A stretch of 64,000 nt of DNA, from NCBI GenBank assembly GCA_028868305.1, contig JAGWUS010000001.1, positions 1-64,000 on the forward strand, written 5' to 3'. Origin of the DNA: Burkholderiales bacterium. Its GTDB lineage: Bacteria > Pseudomonadota > Gammaproteobacteria > Burkholderiales > Burkholderiaceae_C. This document shows, piece by piece, positions 17,708-25,526 of the stretch. The position numbers and the translations under genes were made by a program. The notes below the pieces were generated by a model that worked only from the letters and a program-made list of their open reading frames with translations, was not told where the DNA came from and did not search any database. The first letter of the stretch is position 1; each line of letters opens with the position of its first letter.

Positions 17708-18766
17708 TTACGCATGTCCCAGCACTTTGTGCAGGCGTGAACTGGTGGTGGTGTATTCAAGCAGTACTTTGCGTTCGGGGTAAAGGTAGGCAGTTGCGCC
17801 AAAAGCGGCCAGAACACACTCGTGAAAAGCGCAGAGAATGAGCTTTTTCTTGCCGGGGTAGGTGTTGATGTCACCTACTGCAAAGATGCCGGGTTCACTG
17901 GTAGCGTAGGCCTCAGTGTTGACCACCAGTTGGCGGCGTTCCATGGCCAGGCCCCAGTTTGCAATAGGCCCCAGCTTGGGGGACAGGCCCTGCAACACCA
18001 GCAACTGGTCAAGCGCCAATGATTGCAGTGAAGCATCGGGATGCGTGAGCTGAACGGCAGCCAACCGCCCTGCGGAGGCTTCCACTCCGGTGACTTGTCC
18101 GGCCACGAAAGCCAGCTGGCCTGCGGCCACCAGTGCGCGAAACCGGGTGACAGTGTCGGGTGCGGCGGTGAATACATCGCGTCGGTGCACCACGGTCACG
18201 CTGGCCGCCTTGTGGGGGAAACCGTCCGGGTTACTGGCACACAGACGCATCGCCCAGTCCAGCGCGGTGTCGTTATCGCCAACAATTACCACGCGCTGAT
18301 TGGCGTACAGGGAAGCATCCAGCACCTGGTGGTCGAGTTGGCTGCCCTCAAAGGCATCGAGTCCGTCCACCTTCAGGGTCTTGGGTTGAAAGGCCCCTAC
18401 TCCGCCGGCAATAAAAATGGTTTTGGCCAGGAATTCGGTGGCCTTGCTGGTCTTGACCAGAAAACGACCATCGGCCCGGCGAGAGATTTCATTGACGACT
18501 TGTCCGTAATGAAACTGCGCACCCATGGGCGCAATTTGCTGGAGCAGCTTGTGGATAAGCTCGCGTCCGGTGCACACTGGCACCGACGGAATGTCATAAA
18601 TGGGTTTGTCGGCGTAGAGTTCTACGCATTGGCCGCCCGCGTGAGGCAGGGCATCAACGACATGGGCCTGAATTTCCAGCAGGCCCAACTGGAACACCTG
18701 AAACAGCCCCGCAGGACCCGCCCCCACGATGAGCGCATCGGTTTCCAGAGGGGTGTTGTGTGTCAC
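17708..18766 (-). CDS. Ferredoxin-NADP reductase (thioredoxin reductase-like type)
   Basis: Flavoprotein of 352 residues of the TrxR-like FNR group, which lack the redox-active CxxC of thioredoxin reductases. FAD site: ALIVGAGPAGLFQVFQLG. The sequence continues AGGQCVELYADKPIYDIP and ends IFAVGDINTYPGKKKLILCAFHE, both typical of this group. The NAD(P)-binding glycine loop reads VGDNDTALDW where family members I know have GGGDSALDW, so the middle glycine is replaced. The gene starts 12 bp after fdxA, so ferredoxin and its reductase are probably one transcript. Confidence 0.9.
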   Translation of the reverse strand: MTHNTPLETDALIVGAGPAGLFQVFQLGLLEIQAHVVDALPHAGGQCVELYADKPIYDIPSVPVCTGRELIHKLLQQIAPMGAQFHYGQVVNEISRRADGRFLVKTSKATEFLAKTIFIAGGVGAFQPKTLKVDGLDAFEGSQLDHQVLDASLYANQRVVIVGDNDTALDWAMRLCASNPDGFPHKAASVTVVHRRDVFTAAPDTVTRFRALVAAGQLAFVAGQVTGVEASAGRLAAVQLTHPDASLQSLALDQLLVLQGLSPKLGPIANWGLAMERRQLVVNTEAYATSEPGIFAVGDINTYPGKKKLILCAFHECVLAAFGATAYLYPERKVLLEYTTTSSRLHKVLGHA

Positions 18767-18778
18767 ACGAATCGTGGA

Positions 18779-19108
18779 TTAGCGGATCAGTTGCGACAGC
18801 TTGCCGGTCTTGTCTTTCCACTCTTCCGCTTCGGGCAGAGGCGCCTTGCGCTTGGTGATGCTCTTCCAGGTGGGCAGCTTGGCCAGCTCGGCGTTGAGCT
18901 TGGTCATGTGGCGCTGGTCTTTGGGCACATCTTCTTCAGCGTAAATGGCGTTCACCGGGCACTCGGGGATGCATACAGCGCAGTCGATGCATTCATCAGG
19001 GTCGATGGTCAGGAAGTTAGGGCCTTCGCGGAAGCAGTCCACGGGGCAGACGTCGACGCAATCGGTGTATTTGCACTTGATGCAGGCTTCGGTGACGGTA
19101 TGTGTCAT
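18779..19108 (-). CDS. fdxA: Ferredoxin FdxA (7Fe-8S type)
   Basis: Ferredoxin of 109 residues. The N-terminal cluster motif is [17 protein letters not shown], where the spacing supports a [3Fe-4S] site together with the last Cys of the second motif. The second motif is [12 protein letters not shown] for a [4Fe-4S] cluster. The C-terminal extension (about residues 60-109) is typical of the FdxA family. The start chosen is [12 protein letters not shown] at 19108; upstream in-frame sequence contains a terminator hairpin. It forms an operon with the ferredoxin reductase gene and may supply electrons to CysI or other Fe-S enzymes. Confidence 0.94.
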   Translation of the reverse strand: MTHTVTEACIKCKYTDCVDVCPVDCFREGPNFLTIDPDECIDCAVCIPECPVNAIYAEEDVPKDQRHMTKLNAELAKLPTWKSITKRKAPLPEAEEWKDKTGKLSQLIR

Positions 19109-19131
19109 GGCGTGTGGTGGAGAAGTAAAAC

Positions 19132-19151
19132 GAAAAAGGCGCTTTTGCGCC
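19132..19151 (-). terminator. Terminator after cysN
   Basis: On the minus strand GGCGC-AAAA-GCGCC is followed directly by TTTTT. It lies between cysN and fdxA, 24 bp before the fdxA start. It should end the sulfate operon transcript or attenuate read-through into fdxA. Two weaker hairpins (AACCC/GGGTT, and a CCCCG/CGGGG dyad) lie just upstream in the same 118-bp gap. Confidence 0.75.
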
Positions 19152-19226
19152 AACCCGTTGATTTTATTGGGTTTTGACACCCCGTCCGCGGGCGGGGGCA
19201 AAAGGCGCTATAAATTTTGCGCTAGG

Positions 19227-20573
19227 TCAATTCAAAAGCAGCGCGCCCGAGGTCTTATGGCTGGCGGTATCCACCAGGATCAGGGCGCCCAGGATTCGGC
19301 TACGGTCATAGGGCAGAGCGGCGATGGGCTCCTGCAGCGCGACTTCAATGTGGCCGATAGCGTTCGGCTGAATCTGCGTGGCGTCGTGCTCCTCCAGGGT
19401 GTTGATGTCCAGGCTGTGCACGATGCGCTTGACCTTGGCCTTGATCCATCGGTGGCCATGCAGCGCCAGGTACACGCGGCCCGCCACTAGCGGTTCGTCA
19501 TCCATCCAGGCCACTGTGGCCTTGATCTCACGCGTGGTCTCGAAGTGGCTGGGGGCGTCGTTGGAGGCCAAAATCCAGTCGCCGCGCGACACGTCGACCT
19601 CACGGTCCAGCACCAGGCCGGCGCCGTGGCCTGCGCCCACGTTCTTGGGTACGCGGGCGTGGTTCAGCACCTGGGCCACCACGGCCGTCTTGCCGCTGGG
19701 CAGGATGGAGACGGTGTCGCCGGGCTGCACGGTACCGGTCGCCACACGGCCCCAGAACACGCGGCGGCCCTTGCTGGTGTCGGCCGAGTCGTGGAACTTC
19801 TCGACCCACTGCACCGGGAAGGCGAAGGGCACATCGGTCTCGGTAGCGGTTACCGGCAGGGTTTCTAGCAGCGCCAGCAGGCTGGGGCCGGTGTAGCCGC
19901 ACCAGCCTGCGTTGGCCGTCACCACGTTGTGGCCCTTGAGCGCGGACATGGGGATGGTGGCGGTGATGGCAATGCCGGCTTGGGTGGCAAAGGCCTGCAG
20001 CGCCTCGGTGATCTTGGCGAAGGCCTTGGCCGCGTCGTCACCCAGGGCGTCGAGCTTGTTGACCGCAAAGATGATGCTGGGCACGCGCAGCAAGTTGACC
20101 AGCAGGCTGTGGCGGCGGGTCTGGGGCAGCAACTCGACCAGGCCGTCGACATTCCATTTCAGCTTGGTGGCGTCCACCAGCACCACGGCGGCGTGGGCGC
20201 TGCTGGCGGCGGTGACCATGTTGCGGGTGTACTGTTCGTGGCCGGGCGCGTCACCAATGATGAACTTGCGCGCGGGCGTGGCGAAGTAGCGGTAGGCCAC
20301 GTCAATGGTGATGCCCTGCTCGCGTTCGGCAGACAGGCCGTCGGTGAACAGCGCCAGATCAGCCTCGCCGCTCTTGGATACGTTGGCCAGCTGGTCCTGC
20401 AGCACCGACCGGCTGTCCACCAGCAGGCGACCAATCAACGTACTTTTGCCGTCATCCACACTTCCGCAGGTGATGAAGCGCAGGGCGCTGGAGGTGTCAT
20501 TCATAGAGCCATTCAGGCCATAAGCCCTCGTGGAATATGCACGGGTAGCTATTGAAGTTGTAGCGCTTGTCAT
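19227..20573 (-). CDS. cysN: Sulfate adenylyltransferase subunit 1 (GTPase)
   Basis: EF-Tu-like GTPase subunit of ATP sulfurylase that drives APS formation by CysD. G1 GSVDDGKSTLIGRLL, G3 DAPGHEQYTRNM and G4 NKLD motifs are intact. It is 448 residues from an ATG that overlaps the end of cysD by proximity (TGATATG). The first ~23 residues (TSIATRAYSTRAYGLNGS) are encoded by a copy of the dispersed repeat and are not part of the family. Translation could instead start at the internal Met at about 20504 (MNDTSSALRFITCG). No CysC kinase is fused to it. It is the last gene of the cys operon. Confidence 0.94.
   Translation of the reverse strand: MTSATTSIATRAYSTRAYGLNGSMNDTSSALRFITCGSVDDGKSTLIGRLLVDSRSVLQDQLANVSKSGEADLALFTDGLSAEREQGITIDVAYRYFATPARKFIIGDAPGHEQYTRNMVTAASSAHAAVVLVDATKLKWNVDGLVELLPQTRRHSLLVNLLRVPSIIFAVNKLDALGDDAAKAFAKITEALQAFATQAGIAITATIPMSALKGHNVVTANAGWCGYTGPSLLALLETLPVTATETDVPFAFPVQWVEKFHDSADTSKGRRVFWGRVATGTVQPGDTVSILPSGKTAVVAQVLNHARVPKNVGAGHGAGLVLDREVDVSRGDWILASNDAPSHFETTREIKATVAWMDDEPLVAGRVYLALHGHRWIKAKVKRIVHSLDINTLEEHDATQIQPNAIGHIEVALQEPIAALPYDRSRILGALILVDTASHKTSGALLLN
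20508..20569 (-). repeat. Dispersed repeat, copy 3 (encodes the N-terminus of CysN)
   Basis: On the minus strand GCTACAACTTCAATAGCTAC, CCGTGCATATTCCACGAGGG and CTTATGGCCTGAATGG follow in the same order as in the other copies. It lies immediately downstream of the cysN ATG and in frame, and so supplies about 20 residues that are absent from the conserved GTPase. Confidence 0.75.
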
Positions 20574-20574
20574 A

Positions 20575-21507
20575 TCAGAAATACCCGTCTTTCTTGCGTT
20601 TTTCCATTGAGGCTTCGGACGTCTTGTCGTCCATGCGGGTGGCGCCGCGCTCGCTCACGTCAGCCTGCAGCGTTTCGATCACGATGTCGGCGGCGGTGGC
20701 GGCCAGGCTTTCTACAGGGCAGGTGCAGGTGATGTCGCCCACGGTGCGGAAGCGCACGTCCCGGCTCTCCACCGTTTCGCCATCTTTGGGTGGTGTCAGG
20801 TCAGTCACCGGCACCAGCAGGCCCTTGCGCTCCACCACCTCACGTTTGTGGGTGTAGTAGAGCGAAGGCAGGGCGATTTTTTCTCGCTCGATGTACTGCC
20901 ACACGTCCAGCTCGGTCCAGTTGCTGATGGGGAATACGCGGAAGTGTTCTCCGGGTTGCAGGCGGGTGTTGAACAGCGTCCACAGTTCCGGGCGCTGGGC
21001 CTTGGGCTGCCATTGGCCGAAGCTGTCGCGGTGGGAGAAGATACGCTCTTTGGCGCGGGCTTTTTCCTCGTCGCGGCGGGCGCCACCGATCAGGGCGTCA
21101 AAGCGGAATTCGTCAATCGCTTCGAGCAGCGTCACCGACTGGTGCACATTGCGGCTCTCGCCGGGGTGGGCCAGGCGCACGGTACCGCGGGCCATCGAAT
21201 CTTCGACACTGCGCACGATCAGCTCAGCACCCAGTTCTTTGGCGCGCAAATCGCGGAAGTCGGTCACTTCGTGAAAGTTGTGGCCGGTGTCGATCATCAG
21301 TAGCGGATAGGGGATGCGGCCGATGCCGAATGCCTTCTCAGCGCACTTGAGCATGACCAGCGAGTCTTTGCCGCCCGAAAACAGCAGGGCGGGGCGCTCG
21401 AAAGCAGCTGCGACTTCACGCAGGATGAAGATGGTTTCCTCTTCCAGTGCATCGAGGTGCTGGTTGGAGAGGCGCTCAAAGTGGGTGGGTTCAGTCATCG
21501 CGTTCAT
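20575..21507 (-). CDS. cysD: Sulfate adenylyltransferase subunit 2
   Basis: Catalytic subunit of ATP sulfurylase, 310 residues, making APS from ATP and sulfate with CysN. The PP-loop is FSGGKDSLVML, followed by IDTGHNFHEV and GGARRDEEKARAKERIFSHR. The C-terminus MEKRKKDGYF is characteristic of CysD. The start chosen is the ATG at 21507, which overlaps the cysH stop (ATGA). Confidence 0.96.
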   Translation of the reverse strand: MNAMTEPTHFERLSNQHLDALEEETIFILREVAAAFERPALLFSGGKDSLVMLKCAEKAFGIGRIPYPLLMIDTGHNFHEVTDFRDLRAKELGAELIVRSVEDSMARGTVRLAHPGESRNVHQSVTLLEAIDEFRFDALIGGARRDEEKARAKERIFSHRDSFGQWQPKAQRPELWTLFNTRLQPGEHFRVFPISNWTELDVWQYIEREKIALPSLYYTHKREVVERKGLLVPVTDLTPPKDGETVESRDVRFRTVGDITCTCPVESLAATAADIVIETLQADVSERGATRMDDKTSEASMEKRKKDGYF

Positions 21508-22274
21508 GGTTTGGCTTTCTCGGGCAGGGCGGTGGCTTTGACGTGCAGGCCACATTCCTTGGCAGCTTCGTCTTCCCACCACCAGCGGCCGGCGCGGAAG
21601 TCTTCACCCAGGCTGATGGCCCGGGTGCAGGGCTCGCAGCCGATGCTTGGGAAAAATTGGTCGTGCAGCGGGTTGTAGGCAGCGTCGTTTTCACGGATGT
21701 AGTGCCACACATCGCCCCAGGTCCAGTTGGCCAGCGGGTTGATCTTGGTGCGCCGCTCAGAGGTATCGACCAGTGGCACCTCGGCGCGTGCGCCGCTTTG
21801 CTCGCGGCGCAGTCCGGTGATCCACGCATCCTTGCCCTGCAGCGCGCGGCCCAGCGGCTCCATCTTGCGCACGTTGCAGCAGGACTTGCGCAGGCCAATG
21901 CTCTTGTACATGGCATCCATGCCTTCGCGGGTCACGAAGTCGATAACTGCCTCATTGGACGGGGTGTACACGGTGACCGGGGCGCGTGACTCGGCCTGGA
22001 AGCTGCTGAGCAGGTCCAGCGTTTCCTTGTGCAGGCGGCCGGTGTCGAGCACAAAAATGTCAATGTTCAGGTGCAGCCGGTTGATCATGTGGCTGATCAC
22101 CATGTCTTCGGCGCCCAGGCTGTTGGCCTGGGTTACACGGGTGGGTCCACGCGGCGTGTCGCCGGCGTACTGTGCCGCGGCCTGCGACAACACGGCCTGT
22201 GCTTCCGCCAGTTTGATGACGTAGTCGGTAGATGGGCGGGCGTTGAGGCTGACGGCGTTTCCTGGGGTGCTCAT
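21504..22274 (-). CDS. cysH: Adenylyl-sulfate reductase (APS reductase type CysH)
   Basis: Reductase of 256 residues converting activated sulfate to sulfite with thioredoxin. The CC and CxxC pairs in KSCCNVRK and GCEPCTR bind a [4Fe-4S] cluster. This marks the APS-using rather than PAPS-using type, and it fits the absence of an APS kinase gene here. The catalytic cysteine is in ECGLH at the C-terminus. It overlaps DUF934 upstream and cysD downstream by 4 bp each, so translation is coupled. Confidence 0.95.
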   Translation of the reverse strand: MSTPGNAVSLNARPSTDYVIKLAEAQAVLSQAAAQYAGDTPRGPTRVTQANSLGAEDMVISHMINRLHLNIDIFVLDTGRLHKETLDLLSSFQAESRAPVTVYTPSNEAVIDFVTREGMDAMYKSIGLRKSCCNVRKMEPLGRALQGKDAWITGLRREQSGARAEVPLVDTSERRTKINPLANWTWGDVWHYIRENDAAYNPLHDQFFPSIGCEPCTRAISLGEDFRAGRWWWEDEAAKECGLHVKATALPEKAKP

Positions 22275-22678
22275 GCCGTCACCTCATGGGTTTGGGTTCG
22301 GGAAAAGACAGGCTGCACGGTGACCGCATCGCCCTGGTAGAAGCCGCGGTAGCGGTCGAACTGGGCTTGCGCAAAGTCCAGGTTCTGGTCTTCGCGCAGC
22401 ACGGCAGTGTCAAAGCCGGTGCGCTCCATCTGCACCAGCTGGTCAATCAGTACGTCACCGGTAGCGCGAATCTCGCCCTTGAAACCCAGGCGGCGGCGCA
22501 GCAGAAAGGCCTGGCTGAAGGCGCGGCCGTCGGTGAACTTGGGGAAGTTCAGGTCAATGCGCCCGACGCCGGTCAATGCAAGCGCGCGCGGATCCTCGGT
22601 GTTGGCCAGTTGCACGACTTTGGTTTCATTCAGGCCTTCGGCCCCCGTGGAATGTGCATGAGCAGCTATTAATTTCAT
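22271..22678 (-). CDS. DUF934 family protein, sulfate assimilation
   Basis: DUF934 protein of 135 residues, regularly found between cysI and cysH in proteobacteria and thought to assist sulfite reduction; its biochemical role is unproven. The conserved core reads RIDLNFPKFTDGRAFSQAFLLRRR followed by GEIRATGDVLIDQL. The first ~19 residues (MKLIAAHAHSTGAEGLNE) come from a copy of the dispersed repeat that begins right at the start codon. It overlaps cysH by 4 bp. Confidence 0.9.
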   Translation of the reverse strand: MKLIAAHAHSTGAEGLNETKVVQLANTEDPRALALTGVGRIDLNFPKFTDGRAFSQAFLLRRRLGFKGEIRATGDVLIDQLVQMERTGFDTAVLREDQNLDFAQAQFDRYRGFYQGDAVTVQPVFSRTQTHEVTA

Positions 22679-22685
22679 AGTGTTT
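22628..22685 (-). repeat. Dispersed repeat, copy 4 (encodes the N-terminus of DUF934)
   Basis: The minus strand has AAATTAATAGCTGC, TCATGCACATTCCACGGGGG and CCGAAGGCCTGAATG, matching the repeat seen at the cysN start almost box for box. It begins at the DUF934 ATG and is translated in a different reading frame relation from the copy in cysI but the same one as in cysN (compare AAHAHSTGAEGLN with ATRAYSTRAYGLN). Confidence 0.75.
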
Positions 22686-22698
22686 TTTCTTTCTGACT

Positions 22699-24543
22699 TC
22701 AGGCTTCCTGGGTGTCTTTGGCGAAATCGGTCACCTTGGGCAAGGTGTGCAGCTCTTCGTGCTTGTCGGTCAGGCGTGCGGCATTGGCCGCAGTTTTGAA
22801 GGTATCAAAGCCCACGCGGCGCACGCAGTCGATAAAAGTTTCACGGCCATTGCGGTACACACGGAAAGTGTCGAGCAGCGCCTCAATCACGCCTGGCACT
22901 TCCAGTGCACCAAACGAAGGGCCGACCACCTTGCCAGCTACGGCGTCGCCACTCAGGGTAGAACCGTCCGAGCCGCCCAGGGAAACCTGGTACCACTCCT
23001 TGCCGTCCTTGTCCACGCCCAGCACGCCAATATGGCCGCTGTGGTGGTGGCCGCAGGAGTTGATGCAGCCGCTGATGTGCAGATCGATCTCGCCCAGATC
23101 GTGCAGCTCGTCCATGTCCTGGTAGCGCTCGGTAATCGCTGCGGCAATGGGGATGGAGCGTGCGTTGGCCAGCGCGCAGAAGTCGCCGCCGGGGCAGGCA
23201 ATCATGTCGGTCAGCAGGCGCACATTGCTGCGGGCCAGGCCGGCGTGTGTGGCGGCCACCCACAGGGCGGGCAGGTCTTGCGCCCGCACCCAGGGCAGCA
23301 ACAGGTTCTGGTCGTGCGTTACGCGTACTTCGCCTGCACTGAATTCGTCAGCCAGATCAGCGGCCGTGTCCAGTTGGTCGGCATCGGCATCGCCCGGTGC
23401 CTGGCCCAGACGCTTGTAGGACAGAGTCACGGCGCGCAAGGCGGGGTTCTTGTGCGATGCGACGTTTTGCTTGAGCCAGCGCTCGTAGTCCTTTTGGCGC
23501 TCGGGTGGAATTGCTACAGTTTTAGTAGCTGCCTGTGCACGTTCTACAAGGGCTGGAGGCACAAAGGATGCGGTAACCCTGTCCAGCTCGGCTTGCGGGA
23601 TGGTGTGTGGCGCACCGTCTACGGTCAGGATCTGCTGGTACTCGGCTTCCACTTCGTCGATATAGCGCTGGCCTTCAGCCTTCACCAGAATCTTGATGCG
23701 GGCCTTGTAGGCGTTGTCGCGGCGGCCCCAGCGGTTATAGACGCGCACCACAGCTTCCAGGTAATTCATGATCTGGTTCCAGGGCAGGAACTCGCGCACC
23801 ACAGTGCCGGTGATGGGGGTACGGCCCATGCCACCACCTACCAGCACGCGAAAGCCCAAATCGCCAACGGCAATTCCTTGTGATGCATCGCCAGCGGCGC
23901 TGCGGATCAGGTGCAGGCCCACGTCGTGCCAGGCCGTGGCGGCACGGTCTTCTGTGGCGCCGGTGATGGCAATCTTGAACTTGCGCGGCAGAAAGGCGAA
24001 CTCAGGGTGCAGCGTGCTCCACTGGCGCAGGATTTCGGCAAAGGGGCGCGGGTCGGCAATTTCGTCGGCGGCCACGCCAGCCAACTCGTCGCTGGTGATG
24101 TTGCGGATGCAGTTGCCACTGGTCTGAATGCCGTGCAGGTTCACGCTGGCCAGCAGGTCCATCACGTCAGCACTTTTGGCCAGAGGAATCCAGTTGAACT
24201 GCACGTTCTGGCGGGTGCTGAAGTGTCCATAGCCCACAGGCAGGTGGGTTGTGCCCCAGGTGGCCTGGGTGCCAATGGCCTTTTCAAACACCTCTTTGCT
24301 GGGGTGGTCAAACTCGCGGGCGACGCGGGCCAGCACGCGCAGCTGGGTGCTGGAGAGTTCGCCATAGGGCACGGCCACGCGCAGCATGGGGGCGTAGCGC
24401 TGGATGTACCAGCCGTTTTGCAGGCGCAGAGGGCGGAAGTCGTCGTCGCTGAGTGTGCCGGCCAGGTTGCGTTCGAGCTGATCGCGGTGTTGCGCGGCGC
24501 GGGCACGGATGAACTGGCGGTCAAATTCGGTGTATTGGTACAT
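22699..24543 (-). CDS. cysI: Sulfite reductase hemoprotein (CysI type)
   Basis: Siroheme/[4Fe-4S] nitrite/sulfite reductase of 614 residues that reduces sulfite to sulfide. Two ferrodoxin-like half domains are visible (GQ... GYGHFSTRQNVQFNW; TSGNCIRNITSDELAG). The cluster cysteines lie in ACPGGDFC and GCINSCGHHHSGHIG. The start MYQYTEFDRQF at 24543 is 10 bp after the upstream transporter gene. An insertion near the middle (PALVERAQAATKTVAIPP) is encoded by a dispersed repeat copy. Electron supply is not the CysJ type, as no flavoprotein subunit is nearby; ferredoxin is plausible. Confidence 0.93.
   Translation of the reverse strand: MYQYTEFDRQFIRARAAQHRDQLERNLAGTLSDDDFRPLRLQNGWYIQRYAPMLRVAVPYGELSSTQLRVLARVAREFDHPSKEVFEKAIGTQATWGTTHLPVGYGHFSTRQNVQFNWIPLAKSADVMDLLASVNLHGIQTSGNCIRNITSDELAGVAADEIADPRPFAEILRQWSTLHPEFAFLPRKFKIAITGATEDRAATAWHDVGLHLIRSAAGDASQGIAVGDLGFRVLVGGGMGRTPITGTVVREFLPWNQIMNYLEAVVRVYNRWGRRDNAYKARIKILVKAEGQRYIDEVEAEYQQILTVDGAPHTIPQAELDRVTASFVPPALVERAQAATKTVAIPPERQKDYERWLKQNVASHKNPALRAVTLSYKRLGQAPGDADADQLDTAADLADEFSAGEVRVTHDQNLLLPWVRAQDLPALWVAATHAGLARSNVRLLTDMIACPGGDFCALANARSIPIAAAITERYQDMDELHDLGEIDLHISGCINSCGHHHSGHIGVLGVDKDGKEWYQVSLGGSDGSTLSGDAVAGKVVGPSFGALEVPGVIEALLDTFRVYRNGRETFIDCVRRVGFDTFKTAANAARLTDKHEELHTLPKVTDFAKDTQEA
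23510..23568 (+). repeat. Dispersed repeat, copy 5 (inside cysI)
   Basis: GCTACAGTTTTAGTAGCTGC, CTGTGCACGTTCTACAAGGG and CTGGAGGCACAAAGG follow in repeat order. It is oriented plus while cysI is minus, so the opposite strand of the repeat is translated here, giving a 20-residue linker. Confidence 0.8.
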
Positions 24544-24553
24544 GGTGTTCGGA

Positions 24554-25345
24554 TCAGAGGGCGATGAGCTTGACGCCGGCATAGGCCAGCAACAGGGAGA
24601 GCAGGGAACGGATGACACGCTCGGGGGTCTTGAACATCAGGTGCGAGCCGACCCAGATGCCGGGAATCGAGCCTGCCAGCAGCTTGGCCAGCAGGGGCCA
24701 GTCCACCGAGCCGAGCGAGGCGTGGCCCATACCAGCCACCAGAGTCAGCGGCACGGCGTAGGCAATGTCCGCGGCGACAATGCGCGGCAGCGGCAACAGG
24801 GGGTACAGCAACATCAGCACCGTCACACCAATGGCGCCAGCGCCCACCGAGGTGAGGGTGACCAGCGTACCGATCAGTGCGCCAAACAACAGGGGCAGGC
24901 TCCAGTGGCGTGGGCGGGCGGCTTGTGCCTCCTGGCCCCTGGCCACCGAAATGGGGGCCGTCTTGCCGCGCAGGGCTTTGTAGAGTGTGGCCGCAGCGGT
25001 CATCAGCAGGGCAAAGCCCAGGGTGCTGGTCATCAGGCGCTGCACTTCGGCGCTGGTGGCACCCAGCTTGTGCAGGATGTAGAGGGTAAGCAGTGCGGCA
25101 GGGATACTGCCAGCAGAGAGATTCAGCACCACGGGCCAGTCCACATGGCCAGAGCGAGCCAGTTTGAGCGTGCCGCCCAACTTGGTAAAAGCCGCAAACA
25201 GCAGGTCGGTGCCCACCGCCAAGTAAGGCTTGACGCCAAAGAAGAAGATCAGGATGGGCGTCATCAGTGAGCCGCCACCCACGCCCGTCAGACCGACCAC
25301 CAGCCCGACAAAGAAACCCGCAAAGACAAACGCAAAATCATGCAT
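24554..25345 (-). CDS. TauE/SafE family sulfite/sulfur-anion transporter
   Basis: Membrane protein of 263 residues with about eight hydrophobic segments arranged as two repeats. The family glycine motif is GLTGVGGGSLMTPIL near residue 20, and the second repeat has GALIGTLVTLTSVGAGAIG. TauE/SafE proteins move sulfite, sulfoacetate and related anions. As first gene of the cys operon, 10 bp before cysI, it probably imports sulfate or exports sulfite. Direction and substrate are inferred from context. Confidence 0.88.
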   Translation of the reverse strand: MHDFAFVFAGFFVGLVVGLTGVGGGSLMTPILIFFFGVKPYLAVGTDLLFAAFTKLGGTLKLARSGHVDWPVVLNLSAGSIPAALLTLYILHKLGATSAEVQRLMTSTLGFALLMTAAATLYKALRGKTAPISVARGQEAQAARPRHWSLPLLFGALIGTLVTLTSVGAGAIGVTVLMLLYPLLPLPRIVAADIAYAVPLTLVAGMGHASLGSVDWPLLAKLLAGSIPGIWVGSHLMFKTPERVIRSLLSLLLAYAGVKLIAL

Positions 25346-25392
25346 GTCCGCGACTTTAGGCGCGGCTGCATATATTGAAAACTACATTTTTG

Positions 25393-25420
25393 CTATGTTG
25401 ATATATCTATGTGAATATAT
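25393..25420. promoter_or_regulatory. Tandem 14-bp repeat upstream of the cys operon, candidate CysB site
   Basis: CTATGTTGATATAT is followed directly by CTATGTGAATATAT (12 of 14 bases equal) about 50-75 bp upstream of the operon's first start codon, in a very A+T-rich 130-bp stretch. LysR-type regulators such as CysB bind A+T-rich tandem half-sites of this kind. A cysB gene is present at 48067-49020. The assignment is inference. Confidence 0.4.
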
Positions 25421-25499
25421 ATCTGTCGGGCACCTCCCAATGCAAGGCGCCACGTTAGCCGTCAACCGCAATGTCGGCTGATTCAATGGCATGAGATAA

Positions 25500-25515
25500 A
25501 TACCCCAATAGGTAT
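25500..25515. promoter_or_regulatory. ATACC-N6-GGTAT dyad before the hydrolase gene
   Basis: ATACCCCAATAGGTAT is an inverted repeat lying 12 bp upstream of the hydrolase start codon. It is nearly the same as the site at 27949-27964 (ATACCCCATAGAGTAT), which precedes the rhodanese-OsmC pair at the other end of the cluster. ATACCCC half-sites are known for CsoR/CstR-type repressors, so persulfide-responsive control is a reasonable guess. Confidence 0.45.
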
Positions 25516-25526
25516 ACTTTCCGACG

